The position numbers and the translations under genes were made by a program. The notes beneath the pieces are model-generated. The model ran no database searches. It had not been told where the DNA came from and saw nothing but the letters and a program-made list of their open reading frames with translations. Source: Variovorax sp. YR216 (lineage in GTDB: Bacteria > Pseudomonadota > Gammaproteobacteria > Burkholderiales > Burkholderiaceae_C). Taken from it: 64,000 nt of DNA. Positions 35,320 through 44,842 of this stretch are shown here, one piece after another (the first letter of the stretch is position 1; each line of letters starts with the position of its first letter). Location: contig NZ_FNRO01000002.1 in the NCBI RefSeq assembly GCF_900107745.1, positions 248,001 to 312,000 on the forward strand, in the 5' to 3' direction.

Positions 35320-35931
35320 CTACTTCATTCGGGCGATGTAGTAGGCGAGGGTGTCGAGGTCTTCCGGCGGGATGCCGTTCAATGCATCGACCATCGCCAT
35401 CGTGTAGCCGGGGCGTTTGCCGGAGCGGAACTCGCGCAGCGTCATCTGCAGGTAGTCTTCCTTCTGCTGCGCGATGCGCGCCACCTGCTGGCCGCCACTG
35501 AAGTCGGCGCCGTGGCACATCGCGCACTTGTATTGCTGTGCGAGCACCTGCCCGCGCGTCATGCGTGCCGCATCGGGCGGCGTGGCCGGCGGTGGCGCGG
35601 GCACCGGCGGCAACGTTGCGATGAATTCCGAGAAGCCGCGCATGTCCTGGTCCGACATGGTCTTGGCGACCGCGCTCATGGCCTCGTTGGAACGGCGGCC
35701 TTCGCGGAAGAGGAAGAGCTGCGTGATCGCATAGAACGAATGCTGGCCGGCGAGCACGGGCGTGCCCGGCATCTCGCTGCGGCCGTTGGCGCCGTGGCAG
35801 GCGGCGCACAGCGCCGCGTAGCGCTGTGCGTAGCTGCCTTGTGCCGCGGGCTGCGCGCTCGCGGCCGACGCCGCGAGCCACAGGAGAGCGGCCGTCGCTG
35901 CGGTGATGGCGTGTCTTGCCGTCCTCCTCAT
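35320..35931 (-). CDS. dihaem c-type cytochrome
   Basis: A 203-residue exported cytochrome. The signal peptide is residues 1-30 (ALLWLAASAASAQ), then two haem c sites, CAACHG (about residue 48) and CAMCHG (about residue 141), with a Pro/Ala-rich linker (PPVPAPPPATPPDAA) between the two lobes. The layout fits cytochrome c4/c553-type electron carriers. Its ATG overlaps the stop of the preceding dehydrogenase gene (ATGA), so it is the likely electron acceptor of that enzyme. Confidence 0.92.
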   Translation of the reverse strand: MRRTARHAITAATAALLWLAASAASAQPAAQGSYAQRYAALCAACHGANGRSEMPGTPVLAGQHSFYAITQLFLFREGRRSNEAMSAVAKTMSDQDMRGFSEFIATLPPVPAPPPATPPDAARMTRGQVLAQQYKCAMCHGADFSGGQQVARIAQQKEDYLQMTLREFRSGKRPGYTMAMVDALNGIPPEDLDTLAYYIARMK

Positions 35932-37118
35932 TTGCCGTAGCTGATGCGATAGATCGCGCCGGCGTGGTCGTCGCTCACCAGCATCGAACCGTCCTTCAGG
36001 ATCAGGAAGTCCACCGGACGGCCGAGGTAGTTGTTGTTCTCGACGAAGCCGGTCATGAAGGGCTCGACCTTGGCACCGCCCTTGCCGTCGGGCCACGCGA
36101 CCGAGATGTCGGCGTACTTGACGGTGCGGTTCCACGGACCGTGGCGCGCGATGAACATCGCGCCCTGGTACTTCGCCGGGAACATCTTGCCGGTGTAGAA
36201 CTTCAGCCCCAGCGATCCGGCGTGCGGGCCGAGCAGTGCGTTGGGCTTCTTGTAGTCGGTGCAGTTCTTGCCCCAGCCGAATTCGGGGTCGGGGATGTTG
36301 CCCTGGTGGCAGAACGGAAAGCCGAAGTGCTGGTTCGGGCCGGTCACTTCGTTGAGCTCGTCGTTGGGCAGTTCCTCGCTGAGCCAGTCGCGGCCGTTGT
36401 CGGTGAACCAGAGGTGGCCGGTCTTCGGATCGAAGTCGAAGCCGACCGTGTTGCGCACGCCGGAAGCAATGGTTTCCATGCCGCTGCCGTCGAGGTTCAT
36501 GCGATAGAGCTTGGCGTACTCGCCCGGGTCGCAGATGTTGCAGGGCGCGCCGATCTCGAAGTAGAGCTTGTTGTCGCGGATGCGCAGGAACTTCCAGCTG
36601 TGGTCGCCGCCGCCCGGCAGCTTGTCGTAGATGGTCGTGGGCGTGCCGAGGTTGTCCAGCTTGCCGTCGACGTTGTCGTAGCGGTAGATGTGCGTGTTGG
36701 TCGCGAGGAAGAGCGAGCCGTTGTGGTATTCGATGCCGGTCGCGAAGGGCATCTTGTCGATGATCACCTTCGCCTCATGCTTTCCCTTCTCGGGGATCGC
36801 GTAGACCTTGTTGCCCACGAAGAGCGTGCTGACGAGGATGTTGTCGTTCGGGCCCTGGCGCAGCCCCCGTGCATCGAGCACGCCCGAGGCCCAGGTCTCG
36901 ACCTTGAAGCCCGGCGGCAGCTTGAACTTCTGGGTCGGCAGCTGGTCGGCCGCGGTCGGGATCGGGAAGGCAGGAACCGGCGCCATGCGCATGGCGGTAT
37001 CGGTCTTGGGTCGCCCCTTGGCCCAGCCGGGTTCTTCTGCCGGTTGCTGCTGGGCCCATGCGGCGGTCGCCGCGCAAAGCAAGGCGGCGATCACCGCATG
37101 CTGACGGATCTTGACCAT
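35928..37118 (-). CDS. periplasmic sorbosone/glucose dehydrogenase-like beta-propeller protein
   Basis: A 396-residue exported protein (signal MVKIRQHAVIAALLCAATAAWAQ) of the soluble aldose dehydrogenase/L-sorbosone dehydrogenase family, which uses PQQ. Visible hallmarks are LPPGFKVETWASGVLDARGLRQGPND, TGIEYHNGSLFLATN, ASGVRNTVGFDFDPKTGHLWFTDNGRD and GPNQHFGFPFCHQG; the RN and DNGRD blades correspond to the family's cofactor and calcium region. AAGGAG precedes the ATG. It is coupled to a cytochrome c, as expected for electron transfer from PQQ. Substrate unknown. Confidence 0.87.
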   Translation of the reverse strand: MVKIRQHAVIAALLCAATAAWAQQQPAEEPGWAKGRPKTDTAMRMAPVPAFPIPTAADQLPTQKFKLPPGFKVETWASGVLDARGLRQGPNDNILVSTLFVGNKVYAIPEKGKHEAKVIIDKMPFATGIEYHNGSLFLATNTHIYRYDNVDGKLDNLGTPTTIYDKLPGGGDHSWKFLRIRDNKLYFEIGAPCNICDPGEYAKLYRMNLDGSGMETIASGVRNTVGFDFDPKTGHLWFTDNGRDWLSEELPNDELNEVTGPNQHFGFPFCHQGNIPDPEFGWGKNCTDYKKPNALLGPHAGSLGLKFYTGKMFPAKYQGAMFIARHGPWNRTVKYADISVAWPDGKGGAKVEPFMTGFVENNNYLGRPVDFLILKDGSMLVSDDHAGAIYRISYGK

Positions 37119-37199
37119 CTCTTGTCTCCTTCTCTTTTGGGGTGTGGCTTGACGCCATCCGCGAGTGTCCGAGACCCGGCAGCGACCTTCAATAAAATA

Positions 37200-37214
37200 A
37201 TTGAGCTAAGCAAT
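37200..37214. promoter_or_regulatory. LysR-type box ATTG-N7-CAAT
   Basis: A perfect 15-base palindrome of the T-N11-A LysR type sits in an AT-rich patch between the dehydrogenase-cytochrome operon and the divergent LysR gene, ending at the base before the LysR ATG. This position suits autorepression plus activation of the divergent operon. Inference from symmetry and location. Confidence 0.55.
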
Positions 37215-38126
37215 ATGAATATCATGCATATCGATGCTGTCGACCTCAACCTGCTTCGGCTTTTCGATGCCATCTACCGCGCGCGAAGCGTGAGCAAGGC
37301 GGCCGAGTCGCTCGGCCTCACCCAGCCGGCGGCCAGCCACGGACTCGGTCGGCTGCGTCTCCTGCTGAAGGACGCGCTTTTCATCCGCGCGCCCGGTGGG
37401 GTGGCGCCCACGCCGCGTGCCGAGCGCCTCGCGCGGGCGGTGAAGTCGGCGCTGGGGACGCTCGAAGAGGCGCTCAGCGAGCCCGACCGCTTCGAGCCCA
37501 GCCAGTCGCGCAACACCTTCCGCATCCACATGAGCGACATCGGCGAAGGCCGCTTCCTGCCCGCGCTCATGGCGCGGCTCGGCGAACTCGCACCCGGGGT
37601 GCGGCTGGAGACGCTGCCGCTCCTGCCGGATGAGGTCGCGCCCGCGCTGGACAGCGGGCGCATCGACTTCGCCTTCGGCTTCCTGCCCAAGGTGCGCGAC
37701 ACCCAGCGCGTCATGCTGCTCAAGGACCGCTACATCGTGCTGCTGCGCAAGGGCCACCCTTTCGCGCGGGCGCGGCGCACCGGGCAGGCCATGCTCGAGA
37801 CGCTGCGCAAGCTCGAATACGTGGCGGTGCGCACGCATGCCGAGACCATCCGGATCCTCCAGCTGCTGAACCTGGAAGACCGGGTCCGGCTCACGACCGA
37901 GCACTTCATGGTGCTGCCGGCGATCGTCCGCGCGACCGATCTCGCGGTGGTGATGCCCCGCAACATCGCGCGCGGCTTCGCGGAGGAAGGCGGCTACGCG
38001 ATCGTCGAGCCGGCGTTTCCGCTGCGCGATTTCACCGTGTCGCTGCACTGGAGCAAGCGCTTCGAGGCCGATCCGGCCAACCGGTGGCTGCGCGAGGTGA
38101 TCAAGGACCTCTTCATAGAAAAATGA
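37215..38126 (+). CDS. LysR family transcriptional regulator
   Basis: A 303-residue LysR protein (LNLLRLFDAIYRARSVSKAAESLGLTQPAASHGLGRLR helix-turn-helix at about 10-47; NodD/DntR-like pattern, VDLNLL). The effector domain includes RNTFRIHMSDIGEGRFLPALMARL and IDFAFGFLP. A second ATG three codons in is possible. It diverges from the sorbosone dehydrogenase-like/cytochrome operon, its likely target. A gene-end repeat follows its stop directly. Confidence 0.9.
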   Translation: MNIMHIDAVDLNLLRLFDAIYRARSVSKAAESLGLTQPAASHGLGRLRLLLKDALFIRAPGGVAPTPRAERLARAVKSALGTLEEALSEPDRFEPSQSRNTFRIHMSDIGEGRFLPALMARLGELAPGVRLETLPLLPDEVAPALDSGRIDFAFGFLPKVRDTQRVMLLKDRYIVLLRKGHPFARARRTGQAMLETLRKLEYVAVRTHAETIRILQLLNLEDRVRLTTEHFMVLPAIVRATDLAVVMPRNIARGFAEEGGYAIVEPAFPLRDFTVSLHWSKRFEADPANRWLREVIKDLFIEK

Positions 38127-38127
38127 G

Positions 38128-38226
38128 CTCACCCCCAGCCTCGCCCACTTCGTGTGGCTCGGGCACCCCCTTTCAGGGGGGCAACCCCGGCGGCCCGGCG
38201 GAGCCGGTTCCGCGGGGTTTCTGGGT
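38128..38226 (+). repeat. gene-end repeat, copy B
   Basis: A copy starting one base after the LysR stop. It has CACCCCCAGCCTCGCCCACT, the hairpin CCCCCTTTCAGGGGG and GGCGGCCCGGCGGAGCCGG, then CCGCGGGGTTTCTGGG. It is nearly identical to the other three copies across the block ends, with differences concentrated in the loops. Confidence 0.82.
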
Positions 38227-38267
38227 TTGGCCGGGGGTTAACCCCTACCTCGCATACCGGCCCCCAC

Positions 38268-38290
38268 ATAGGCGATATGGGCATGCCTAT
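38268..38290. promoter_or_regulatory. candidate operator upstream of xdhA (ATAGGC-N11-GCCTAT)
   Basis: A perfect 6-bp inverted repeat with 11-base spacer, enclosing GGCATGCC and followed by ATGCG, lies 62 bases before xdhA. A related CATATGG/CCATATG palindrome ending in the same ATGCG lies before guanine deaminase at 60254-60281. A shared purine regulator, perhaps the LysR at 42427, could bind both; this is inference. Confidence 0.42.
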
Positions 38291-38352
38291 ATGCGTCGAG
38301 GGCAATTAAGGAATAACTTTCGTCTGGCCCGATTCTTGATCGCCCCACGAGC

Positions 38353-39933
38353 ATGAGCATGACAACGAGTACCCAACCCATCCAGTTCTTCCACCGCGGC
38401 CGGATCGTCGACGTCAGCGGCGTGCACCCGACCCGTTCGGTGCTCGACTGGCTGCGCGAGGACGCCCGCTGCACCGGCACCAAGGAAGGCTGCAACGAGG
38501 GCGATTGCGGTGCGTGCACCGTGGTGATCGGCGAGCTGGCCGGGCCGGGCGAGAAGGGCGCGGTCGGCGGGCTGCGGCTTTCGACGGTCAACGCCTGCAT
38601 CCAGTTCCTGCCGACGCTGCACGGCAAGGCGCTTTTCACGGTCGAGGACCTCAAGGCCCAATGCGGGCACGGCCATGACGCGCAGCAGCACGACAAGCAT
38701 CCGGTGCAGCGCCTGCATCCCGTTCAGCAGGCGATGGTCGACTGCCACGGCTCGCAGTGCGGCTTCTGCACGCCGGGCTTCGTGATGTCGCTGTGGTCCA
38801 CCTACGAACACCATCAGGAAGGCCAGACGCGCCCGACGCGGCAGCAGCTGGCCGACGACCTGTCGGGCAACCTGTGCCGCTGCACCGGCTACCGGCCGAT
38901 CCTCGACGCGGGCCAGCGCATGTTCGACCTGCCGGCAACGCGCCTCGACACCCGGCCGGTGGTGGAAGCGCTGACCGCGCTGAAGCACGAGAACACCTTC
39001 GACTACGCCGCGCCGCTGGGCCAGCGGATGGACCATTTCCACGCGCCCACCACGCTCGCCGAACTGGCCGCGCTGCGCGAAGCCAAGCCGGCGGCGCAGT
39101 TGCTGGCCGGCTCGACCGATGTCGGGCTGTGGGTCAACAAGCAGTTCCGCGACCTCGGCGACATCATCTACGTCGGCGACGTGGCCGAGATGAAAGTGGT
39201 CGAAGAGCGTGCGAACGAGCTCTACCTCGGCGCGGGCGCCTCGCTCGAGTCCGCCTTCGCGGCGCTCGTGCGCCGGGTGCCGAGCCTGACCGACGTGTGG
39301 CTGCGCTTCGCTTCGCCGCCGATCCGCAACGCGGGCACCATCGGCGGCAATGTCGCCAACGGCTCGCCGATCGGCGATTCGCCGCCGGTGCTGATGGCGC
39401 TCGATGCCGAGATCGAGCTGCGCCGCGGCAGCGATGTGCGCCGCATGCCGCTGCCGGACTTCTACGTCGACTACATGAAGAACCGCCTGGAACCGGGCGA
39501 GTTCGTGCAAGGGCTCGCGATCCCGAAGGCCGCGCTGGCGCGGCAGGTGCGCGCCTACAAGATCAGCAAGCGTTTCGATTGCGACATCTCGGCACTGTGC
39601 GCCGGCTTTGCGATCGATCTCGACGGCGATGTGGTGAAGGAAGTGCGCCTCGCGTTCGGCGGCATGGCCGCGGTCGTCAGGCGCGCGGCGAACGCCGAGG
39701 CCGCATTGGTCGGCAAGCCGTGGACGCAGGCGACGGTGAACGCCGCCAAGCTGGCGCTCGCCAAGGACTTCACGCCGCTGACCGACATGCGCGCGAGCGC
39801 CGACTATCGCCTGCAGGTGGCGCAGAACCTGCTGCAGCGCCTGTGGCTGGAAACGCGCACGACCGACCCGTTGCCGGTGGAAGCCACCAGCGTGTGGAGC
39901 GTGATGCCGCACGCAGTGGCGGAAGGAGTCTGA
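38353..39933 (+). CDS. xdhA: xanthine dehydrogenase small subunit
   Basis: A 526-residue subunit that passes electrons from the molybdenum centre to FAD and NAD. Two [2Fe-2S] domains come first: C-x6-C-x4-C-x2-C in CTGTKEGCNEGDCGAC with a later Cys, then CGFCTPG and NLCRCTGYRPI. The FAD domain follows (LLAGSTDVGLWVN, TIGGNVANGSPIGDSPP). The ATG at 38353 is followed by a second in-frame ATG two codons later. xdhB starts one base after its stop, so the subunits are coupled. Confidence 0.95.
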   Translation: MSMTTSTQPIQFFHRGRIVDVSGVHPTRSVLDWLREDARCTGTKEGCNEGDCGACTVVIGELAGPGEKGAVGGLRLSTVNACIQFLPTLHGKALFTVEDLKAQCGHGHDAQQHDKHPVQRLHPVQQAMVDCHGSQCGFCTPGFVMSLWSTYEHHQEGQTRPTRQQLADDLSGNLCRCTGYRPILDAGQRMFDLPATRLDTRPVVEALTALKHENTFDYAAPLGQRMDHFHAPTTLAELAALREAKPAAQLLAGSTDVGLWVNKQFRDLGDIIYVGDVAEMKVVEERANELYLGAGASLESAFAALVRRVPSLTDVWLRFASPPIRNAGTIGGNVANGSPIGDSPPVLMALDAEIELRRGSDVRRMPLPDFYVDYMKNRLEPGEFVQGLAIPKAALARQVRAYKISKRFDCDISALCAGFAIDLDGDVVKEVRLAFGGMAAVVRRAANAEAALVGKPWTQATVNAAKLALAKDFTPLTDMRASADYRLQVAQNLLQRLWLETRTTDPLPVEATSVWSVMPHAVAEGV

Positions 39934-39934
39934 G

Positions 39935-42361
39935 ATGAACAAGCCGATCGATCCGAAGCTCTTCAAGTCGGCCGAGGCGTTTGCCGACTACACCTCGAAC
40001 ACCGCCGCGCGCATCGACGCGAACGCCGAAGCCAAGGCACATGGCGACGGCGCGCGCGTGGGCATCAGCCGTCCGCACGAGTCGGCAGCGCTGCATGTCG
40101 CGGGCGAAGCGACCTACATCGACGACATTCCGGAACTCGCGGGCACGCTGCATTGCGCGCTGGGTCTTTCCCCGGTGGCGAACGGCCGGCTCAAGGGCAT
40201 GAAGCTCGATGCGATCCGTGCCATGCCGGGCGTGGTCGCGGTGCTGACCGCGGCGGACATCCCGGGCAGCAATGACTGCGGCTCGATCGTCCATGACGAC
40301 CCGATTCTGTGCAGCGGCGACGTCCGCTACATGGGCCAGCCGGTCTTCGCAGTGATCGCCGAGACCCGCGACGCCGCCCGCCGCGCGGCCGCACGCGCCA
40401 GGGACGCGCTCGACATCGAGGCCGCGCCGCCGGTGCTCACCCCGCAGGAAGCGCATGCCAAGGAGCAGTACGTGGTGCCGCCGATGCACCTCGTGCGCAA
40501 CACCGATGAAGGCGGCGCCAAGGCCGCGATCGCCAGGGCGCCGCACCGCCTCAAGGCGCAGCTCGACGTGGGCGGGCAGGAGCAGTTCTACCTCGAAGGC
40601 CAGATCAGCTACGCCATCCCGAAGGAAGGCGGCGCGATGCATGTGTACTGCTCGACGCAGCATCCGAGCGAGATGCAGCACCTGGTTGCACACGCGCTGC
40701 ACCTGCACGCCAACGAGGTGCACGTCGAATGCCGGCGCATGGGCGGCGGCTTCGGCGGCAAGGAATCCCAGTCGGCGCTGTTCGCCTGCGTGGCGTCGGT
40801 GGCGGCGAACAAGCTCAAGCGCCCGGTCAAGCTGCGGCTGGACCGCGACGACGACTTCATGATCACCGGCCGCCGCCACTGCTTCTGGTACGAATACGAA
40901 GTGGGCTACGACGACGAGGGCCGCATCCTCGGCGCCGAAATCACCATGGTGTCCCGCGCCGGCCACTCGGCCGATCTGTCGGGTCCGGTGATGACCCGCG
41001 CGCTGTGCCACTTCGACAATGCCTACTGGCTGCCGAACGTGGAGATGCACGGCTTCTCGGGCAAGACCAACACCCAGAGCAACACCGCGTTCCGCGGCTT
41101 CGGCGGTCCGCAGGGCGCGATCGCGATGGAGAACATCCTCGACAGCGTGGCGCGCGAACTGGGCCGCGATCCGCTGGATGTGCGGCGCGTCAATTTCTAC
41201 GGCAAGACCGAGAACAACGTGACGCCATACGGCCAGACGGTGGTCGACAACGTCATCCACGAGCTGGTGGCCGATCTGGAGACCAGCAGCGACTATCGCG
41301 TGCGCCGGGAGGAGATCGCCGGGTTCAACGCGAAGAGCCCTGTGCTCAAGCGCGGCATCGCGCTGGCGCCGCTGAAGTTCGGCATCTCGTTCAACGTCAA
41401 GCATTTCAACCAGGCCGGCGCGCTGGTCCATGTCTACAACGACGGTTCGATCCTGGTGAACCACGGCGGCACCGAAATGGGGCAGGGCCTGAACACCAAG
41501 GTGGCGCAGGTTGTGGCGCACGAGCTGGGCGTGAGCTTCGAGTGCGTGCGCGTCACGGCCACCGACACGACGAAGGTCGCCAACACCTCGGCCACCGCTG
41601 CATCGACCGGTGCCGACCTGAACGGCAAGGCCGCGCAGGACGCCGCGCGGCAGATCCGCGAGCGGCTGGCCGCCTGTGCTGCGGCGCGTCATGGCGGCGA
41701 TGCGTCGGCGGTGCGTTTTGCCAATGACAAGGTCGAGGTCAACGGCCGCACGCTAGCGTTCGCGACGGTGGTCGGCGAGGCCTACCTGGACCGCGTGCAA
41801 CTGTGGTCGGACGGCTTCTACGCGACTCCCGGACTGAGCTGGGACAAGGACAGGATGCAGGGCCGTCCCTTCTTCTACTTCGCCTACGGCGCGGCGGTCA
41901 GCGAGGTGATCGTCGACACGCTCACCGGCGAATGGAAGCTGCTGCGCGCCGACATCCTGCACGACGCCGGCAAGTCGCTGAACCCGGCGGTGGACATCGG
42001 TCAGGTCGAAGGCGCCTTCATCCAGGGCATGGGCTGGCTCACGACCGAGGAGCTGGTGTGGCATCCGAAGACGGGCTTGCTCACCACCCACGCGCCGAGC
42101 ACCTACAAGATCCCGACCGCCAACGACTGCCCGCCGGTGCTGAACGTGCGCCTCTACGAAGGCCAGAACTTCGAGGACTCGATCCATCGCAGCAAGGCGG
42201 TGGGCGAACCCCCGCTGCTGCTGCCGTTCTCGGTGTTCTTCGCGATCCGCGACGCGGTGTCCTCGGTGGGCGGCCACCAGGTCGATCCGCCGCTGCGCGC
42301 GCCGGCGACCAGCGAGTCGATCCTGCGTGCGATCACCGCGGTGCAGAACGCGGCCGCCTGA
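39935..42361 (+). CDS. xdhB: xanthine dehydrogenase large (molybdopterin) subunit
   Basis: An 808-residue catalytic subunit that hydroxylates hypoxanthine and xanthine to urate. Molybdenum-site motifs are complete: GGQEQFYLEGQ with the substrate-binding Glu, MGGGFGGKESQ, the arginine of FRGFGGPQ, HGGTEMGQGLNTK, and the base glutamate in KAVGEPPLLL. The presence of both the substrate Glu and Arg supports purine specificity over aldehydes. xdhC, the cofactor insertion protein often next to xdhB, does not follow; a LysR gene does. Confidence 0.95.
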   Translation: MNKPIDPKLFKSAEAFADYTSNTAARIDANAEAKAHGDGARVGISRPHESAALHVAGEATYIDDIPELAGTLHCALGLSPVANGRLKGMKLDAIRAMPGVVAVLTAADIPGSNDCGSIVHDDPILCSGDVRYMGQPVFAVIAETRDAARRAAARARDALDIEAAPPVLTPQEAHAKEQYVVPPMHLVRNTDEGGAKAAIARAPHRLKAQLDVGGQEQFYLEGQISYAIPKEGGAMHVYCSTQHPSEMQHLVAHALHLHANEVHVECRRMGGGFGGKESQSALFACVASVAANKLKRPVKLRLDRDDDFMITGRRHCFWYEYEVGYDDEGRILGAEITMVSRAGHSADLSGPVMTRALCHFDNAYWLPNVEMHGFSGKTNTQSNTAFRGFGGPQGAIAMENILDSVARELGRDPLDVRRVNFYGKTENNVTPYGQTVVDNVIHELVADLETSSDYRVRREEIAGFNAKSPVLKRGIALAPLKFGISFNVKHFNQAGALVHVYNDGSILVNHGGTEMGQGLNTKVAQVVAHELGVSFECVRVTATDTTKVANTSATAASTGADLNGKAAQDAARQIRERLAACAAARHGGDASAVRFANDKVEVNGRTLAFATVVGEAYLDRVQLWSDGFYATPGLSWDKDRMQGRPFFYFAYGAAVSEVIVDTLTGEWKLLRADILHDAGKSLNPAVDIGQVEGAFIQGMGWLTTEELVWHPKTGLLTTHAPSTYKIPTANDCPPVLNVRLYEGQNFEDSIHRSKAVGEPPLLLPFSVFFAIRDAVSSVGGHQVDPPLRAPATSESILRAITAVQNAAA

Positions 42362-42426
42362 GAGCGCTTTCATGTGACAGCGCGCTGTATAACTGCCCGC
42401 ACCCACCAGAACGATTGCGGGCCGTT

Positions 42427-43389
42427 ATGAGAGACCAGGCGCTACTAGACAAGATCGACCTTCACCTGATCAGGGTTCTACACACCGTGCTTACAGATCG
42501 CAGCGTCTCGCGTGCAGCCATCCGATTGGGGATGTACCAGCCCGCCGTGTCCGCCGCCCTCAAGCGGTTGCGCGAGCTTTCGGGCGACCCGCTGCTGGTG
42601 CGGTCCGGCTCGGGCATGGTGCCGACCGATGCCGGGCTGCGCATGATCGAGCCCGCGGCCGCGATCCTGCGCTCCGCCGAGATGCTGTTCAGCGACGCGC
42701 GCGGCTTCGATCCGCAGACGGCGCAGACCACCTTCCGCATCGCGGCGAGCGACTACATGGACCCGCTCTTCTTGCCGCAGCTCGTGGCGCGCATCAAGAG
42801 CCAGGCGCCGATGTGCCACATCGAGATCCATCCGCTGTCGTCCGATTCGGACTACCACGCGCACCTGTCGCTCGGGCAGGTGGACGTGGTGATCGGCAAC
42901 TGGCTCAAGCCGCCGGAAGACCTGCACATGGCGAGGCTCTTCGGCGACGACATCGTCTCGCTGGTCAACAAGGACCATCCGGCGGTGCGGCGCGGCTGGG
43001 ATCTCGAAAGCTGGCTCTCGGCTGAACATATCGCCCCGACGCCCACGCACCCCGGCGCGCGCGGGATCATCGACCAGATGCTCGACGAGATGGGCCGCCA
43101 GCGGAACATCACCGCGCGCTGCGCGCACTTCGGGCTGATCCCGGACATGGTCGCGTCCAGCCTGCTGGTGCTGACCACCGGCCGCCAGTACTGCGAGCGC
43201 TTCACCGACCGGCTGCCGGTCGCGATCCTCGAGTGCCCGGTGCCGTTGCCGCGCCTCATGTACTACCAGCTGTGGCACGAGCGCACCCATTCGTCCAGTT
43301 CGGCGCGCTGGCTGCGCGAGCGGACCAAGGAAGTGGCCGCGTCGCTGCGTCCGTCGGCGGCCGCCGCCGTCGCGAGCGGCACCGGATAG
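42427..43389 (+). CDS. LysR family regulator within the purine cluster
   Basis: A 320-residue LysR protein (LIRVLHTVLTDRSVSRAAIRLGMYQPAVSAALKRLRE at about 14-50). The frame runs open well upstream inside xdhB in another register, so the start is set by homology at ATG 42427. It lies between xdhAB and the purine permease in the same orientation, which suggests it regulates the purine genes on both sides. The C-terminal 15 residues are alanine-rich and variable. Confidence 0.9.
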   Translation: MRDQALLDKIDLHLIRVLHTVLTDRSVSRAAIRLGMYQPAVSAALKRLRELSGDPLLVRSGSGMVPTDAGLRMIEPAAAILRSAEMLFSDARGFDPQTAQTTFRIAASDYMDPLFLPQLVARIKSQAPMCHIEIHPLSSDSDYHAHLSLGQVDVVIGNWLKPPEDLHMARLFGDDIVSLVNKDHPAVRRGWDLESWLSAEHIAPTPTHPGARGIIDQMLDEMGRQRNITARCAHFGLIPDMVASSLLVLTTGRQYCERFTDRLPVAILECPVPLPRLMYYQLWHERTHSSSSARWLRERTKEVAASLRPSAAAAVASGTG

Positions 43390-43468
43390 ACCTGGATTTC
43401 TTCGCGCCGGGCGTCGCGAACCAGCACGAAATCACGCCATCGACCCATAAAGACTCGGAGACAAGACG

Positions 43469-44842
43469 ATGAACCGGACAGACCAAGTGCTCGACCTCGG
43501 CGGGCAGGACCTCTCACGACAGCGCACTTCGCCCGCCTCGAAAGGCTGGGCGGAGCGACTCTTCAAACTGGAGGAGCACGGCACCACCGTGCGCACCGAG
43601 ATCGTGGCGGGGCTCACCACCTTCCTCACGATGGCCTACATCATCTTCGTGAACCCGTCGATCCTCGGCGACGCGGGCATGCCGAAGGACGCGGTGTTCG
43701 TTGCCACCTGCCTGATCGCGGCGCTCGGCACCACGATCATGGCGCTCTACGCCAACTACCCGATCGCGCTCGCGCCGGGGATGGGGCTCAACGCCTACTT
43801 CGCCTATGTGGTCGTGCTGCAGATGGGCTTCACCTGGCAGGCGGCGCTGGGGGCGGTGTTCATCTCGGGGTGCCTCTTCCTGCTGGTGACGGTGTTCAAG
43901 GTGCGGGAACTGATCATCAAGGGCATCCCGCATTCGATACGCATCGCGATCACGGTCGGCATCGGGCTCTTCCTCGCGATCATCGCGCTCAAGAGCGCGG
44001 GCATCGTCGCGCCGTCGAAGGCCACCTACATCACGCTGGGCGACCTGCACACGCCGCAGGTGGTGCTGGCGACCATCGGCTTCTTCCTGATCGTGGTGCT
44101 CGACCGGCTGAAGGTGCCGGGCGCGATCCTGATCGGGATCGTCACGGTCACGGTGCTCTCGTTCTTCTTCGCGGGCAACACCTTCCACGGCATCTTCGCC
44201 GCGCCGCCGTCGATCGCGCCGACCTTCCTGCAACTGGACATCAAGGCGGCGCTTTCGGGCGGCATCCTGAACGTGGTCCTGGTCTTCTTCCTGGTCGAGC
44301 TGTTCGATGCGACCGGTACGCTGATGGGCGTGGCGCGCCGTGCAGGGCTGCTGGTGCCGGGGCGGATGGACCGGCTCAACAAATCCCTGCTGGCCGACAG
44401 CGGCGCGATCTTCGCCGGCTCGCTGCTCGGTACCTCGAGCACCACCGCGTATGTCGAAAGCGCCGCGGGCGTGCAGGCGGGCGGCCGGACCGGGCTGACC
44501 GCGCTGACGGTGGCGGTTCTGTTCCTCGCCGCGCTGGTCATCTCGCCGCTCGCCGGCGCAGTGCCGGCCTACGCGACGGCACCCGCGCTGTTCTTCGTGG
44601 CATGTTTGATGCTCAAGGAACTGACCGAACTGGAATGGGAGGAAACGACCGAGGTCGTCCCCGCCGTCGTGACGGCGCTGACCATGCCTTTCACCTATTC
44701 CATCGCCAACGGTCTGGCGTTCGGCTTCATCTCCTATGCGGTGCTGAAGCTGTTCACCGGGCAGGGCCGGCAGGTGCACTGGATGGTGTGGCTGATCGGC
44801 GGCGTCTTTCTCTTCAAGTTCATCTACATCGGCGGGCATTGA
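43469..44842 (+). CDS. purine permease, NCS2/AzgA-type (adenine/guanine/hypoxanthine)
   Basis: A 457-residue transporter with 12 or more hydrophobic segments. AzgA-branch motifs include LAPGMGLNAYFAYVVV, GIGLFLAIIALKSAGIV, ELFDATGTLMGVARRAG and GTSSTTAYVESAAGVQAGGRTGLT. In this branch members co-transport protons with adenine, guanine or hypoxanthine. AGACAAGACG is the only weak ribosome site before the ATG. It sits between xanthine dehydrogenase and a nucleoside-type ABC importer, which supports purine uptake. Confidence 0.9.
   Translation: MNRTDQVLDLGGQDLSRQRTSPASKGWAERLFKLEEHGTTVRTEIVAGLTTFLTMAYIIFVNPSILGDAGMPKDAVFVATCLIAALGTTIMALYANYPIALAPGMGLNAYFAYVVVLQMGFTWQAALGAVFISGCLFLLVTVFKVRELIIKGIPHSIRIAITVGIGLFLAIIALKSAGIVAPSKATYITLGDLHTPQVVLATIGFFLIVVLDRLKVPGAILIGIVTVTVLSFFFAGNTFHGIFAAPPSIAPTFLQLDIKAALSGGILNVVLVFFLVELFDATGTLMGVARRAGLLVPGRMDRLNKSLLADSGAIFAGSLLGTSSTTAYVESAAGVQAGGRTGLTALTVAVLFLAALVISPLAGAVPAYATAPALFFVACLMLKELTELEWEETTEVVPAVVTALTMPFTYSIANGLAFGFISYAVLKLFTGQGRQVHWMVWLIGGVFLFKFIYIGGH

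Noticed and set aside
38331..38346. A possible sigma-54 site (TGGCCCGATTCTTGAT) before xdhA
   Set aside because: The near-invariant GC of the -12 element is GA here and another consensus base is missing. No sigma-54 activator gene is nearby.
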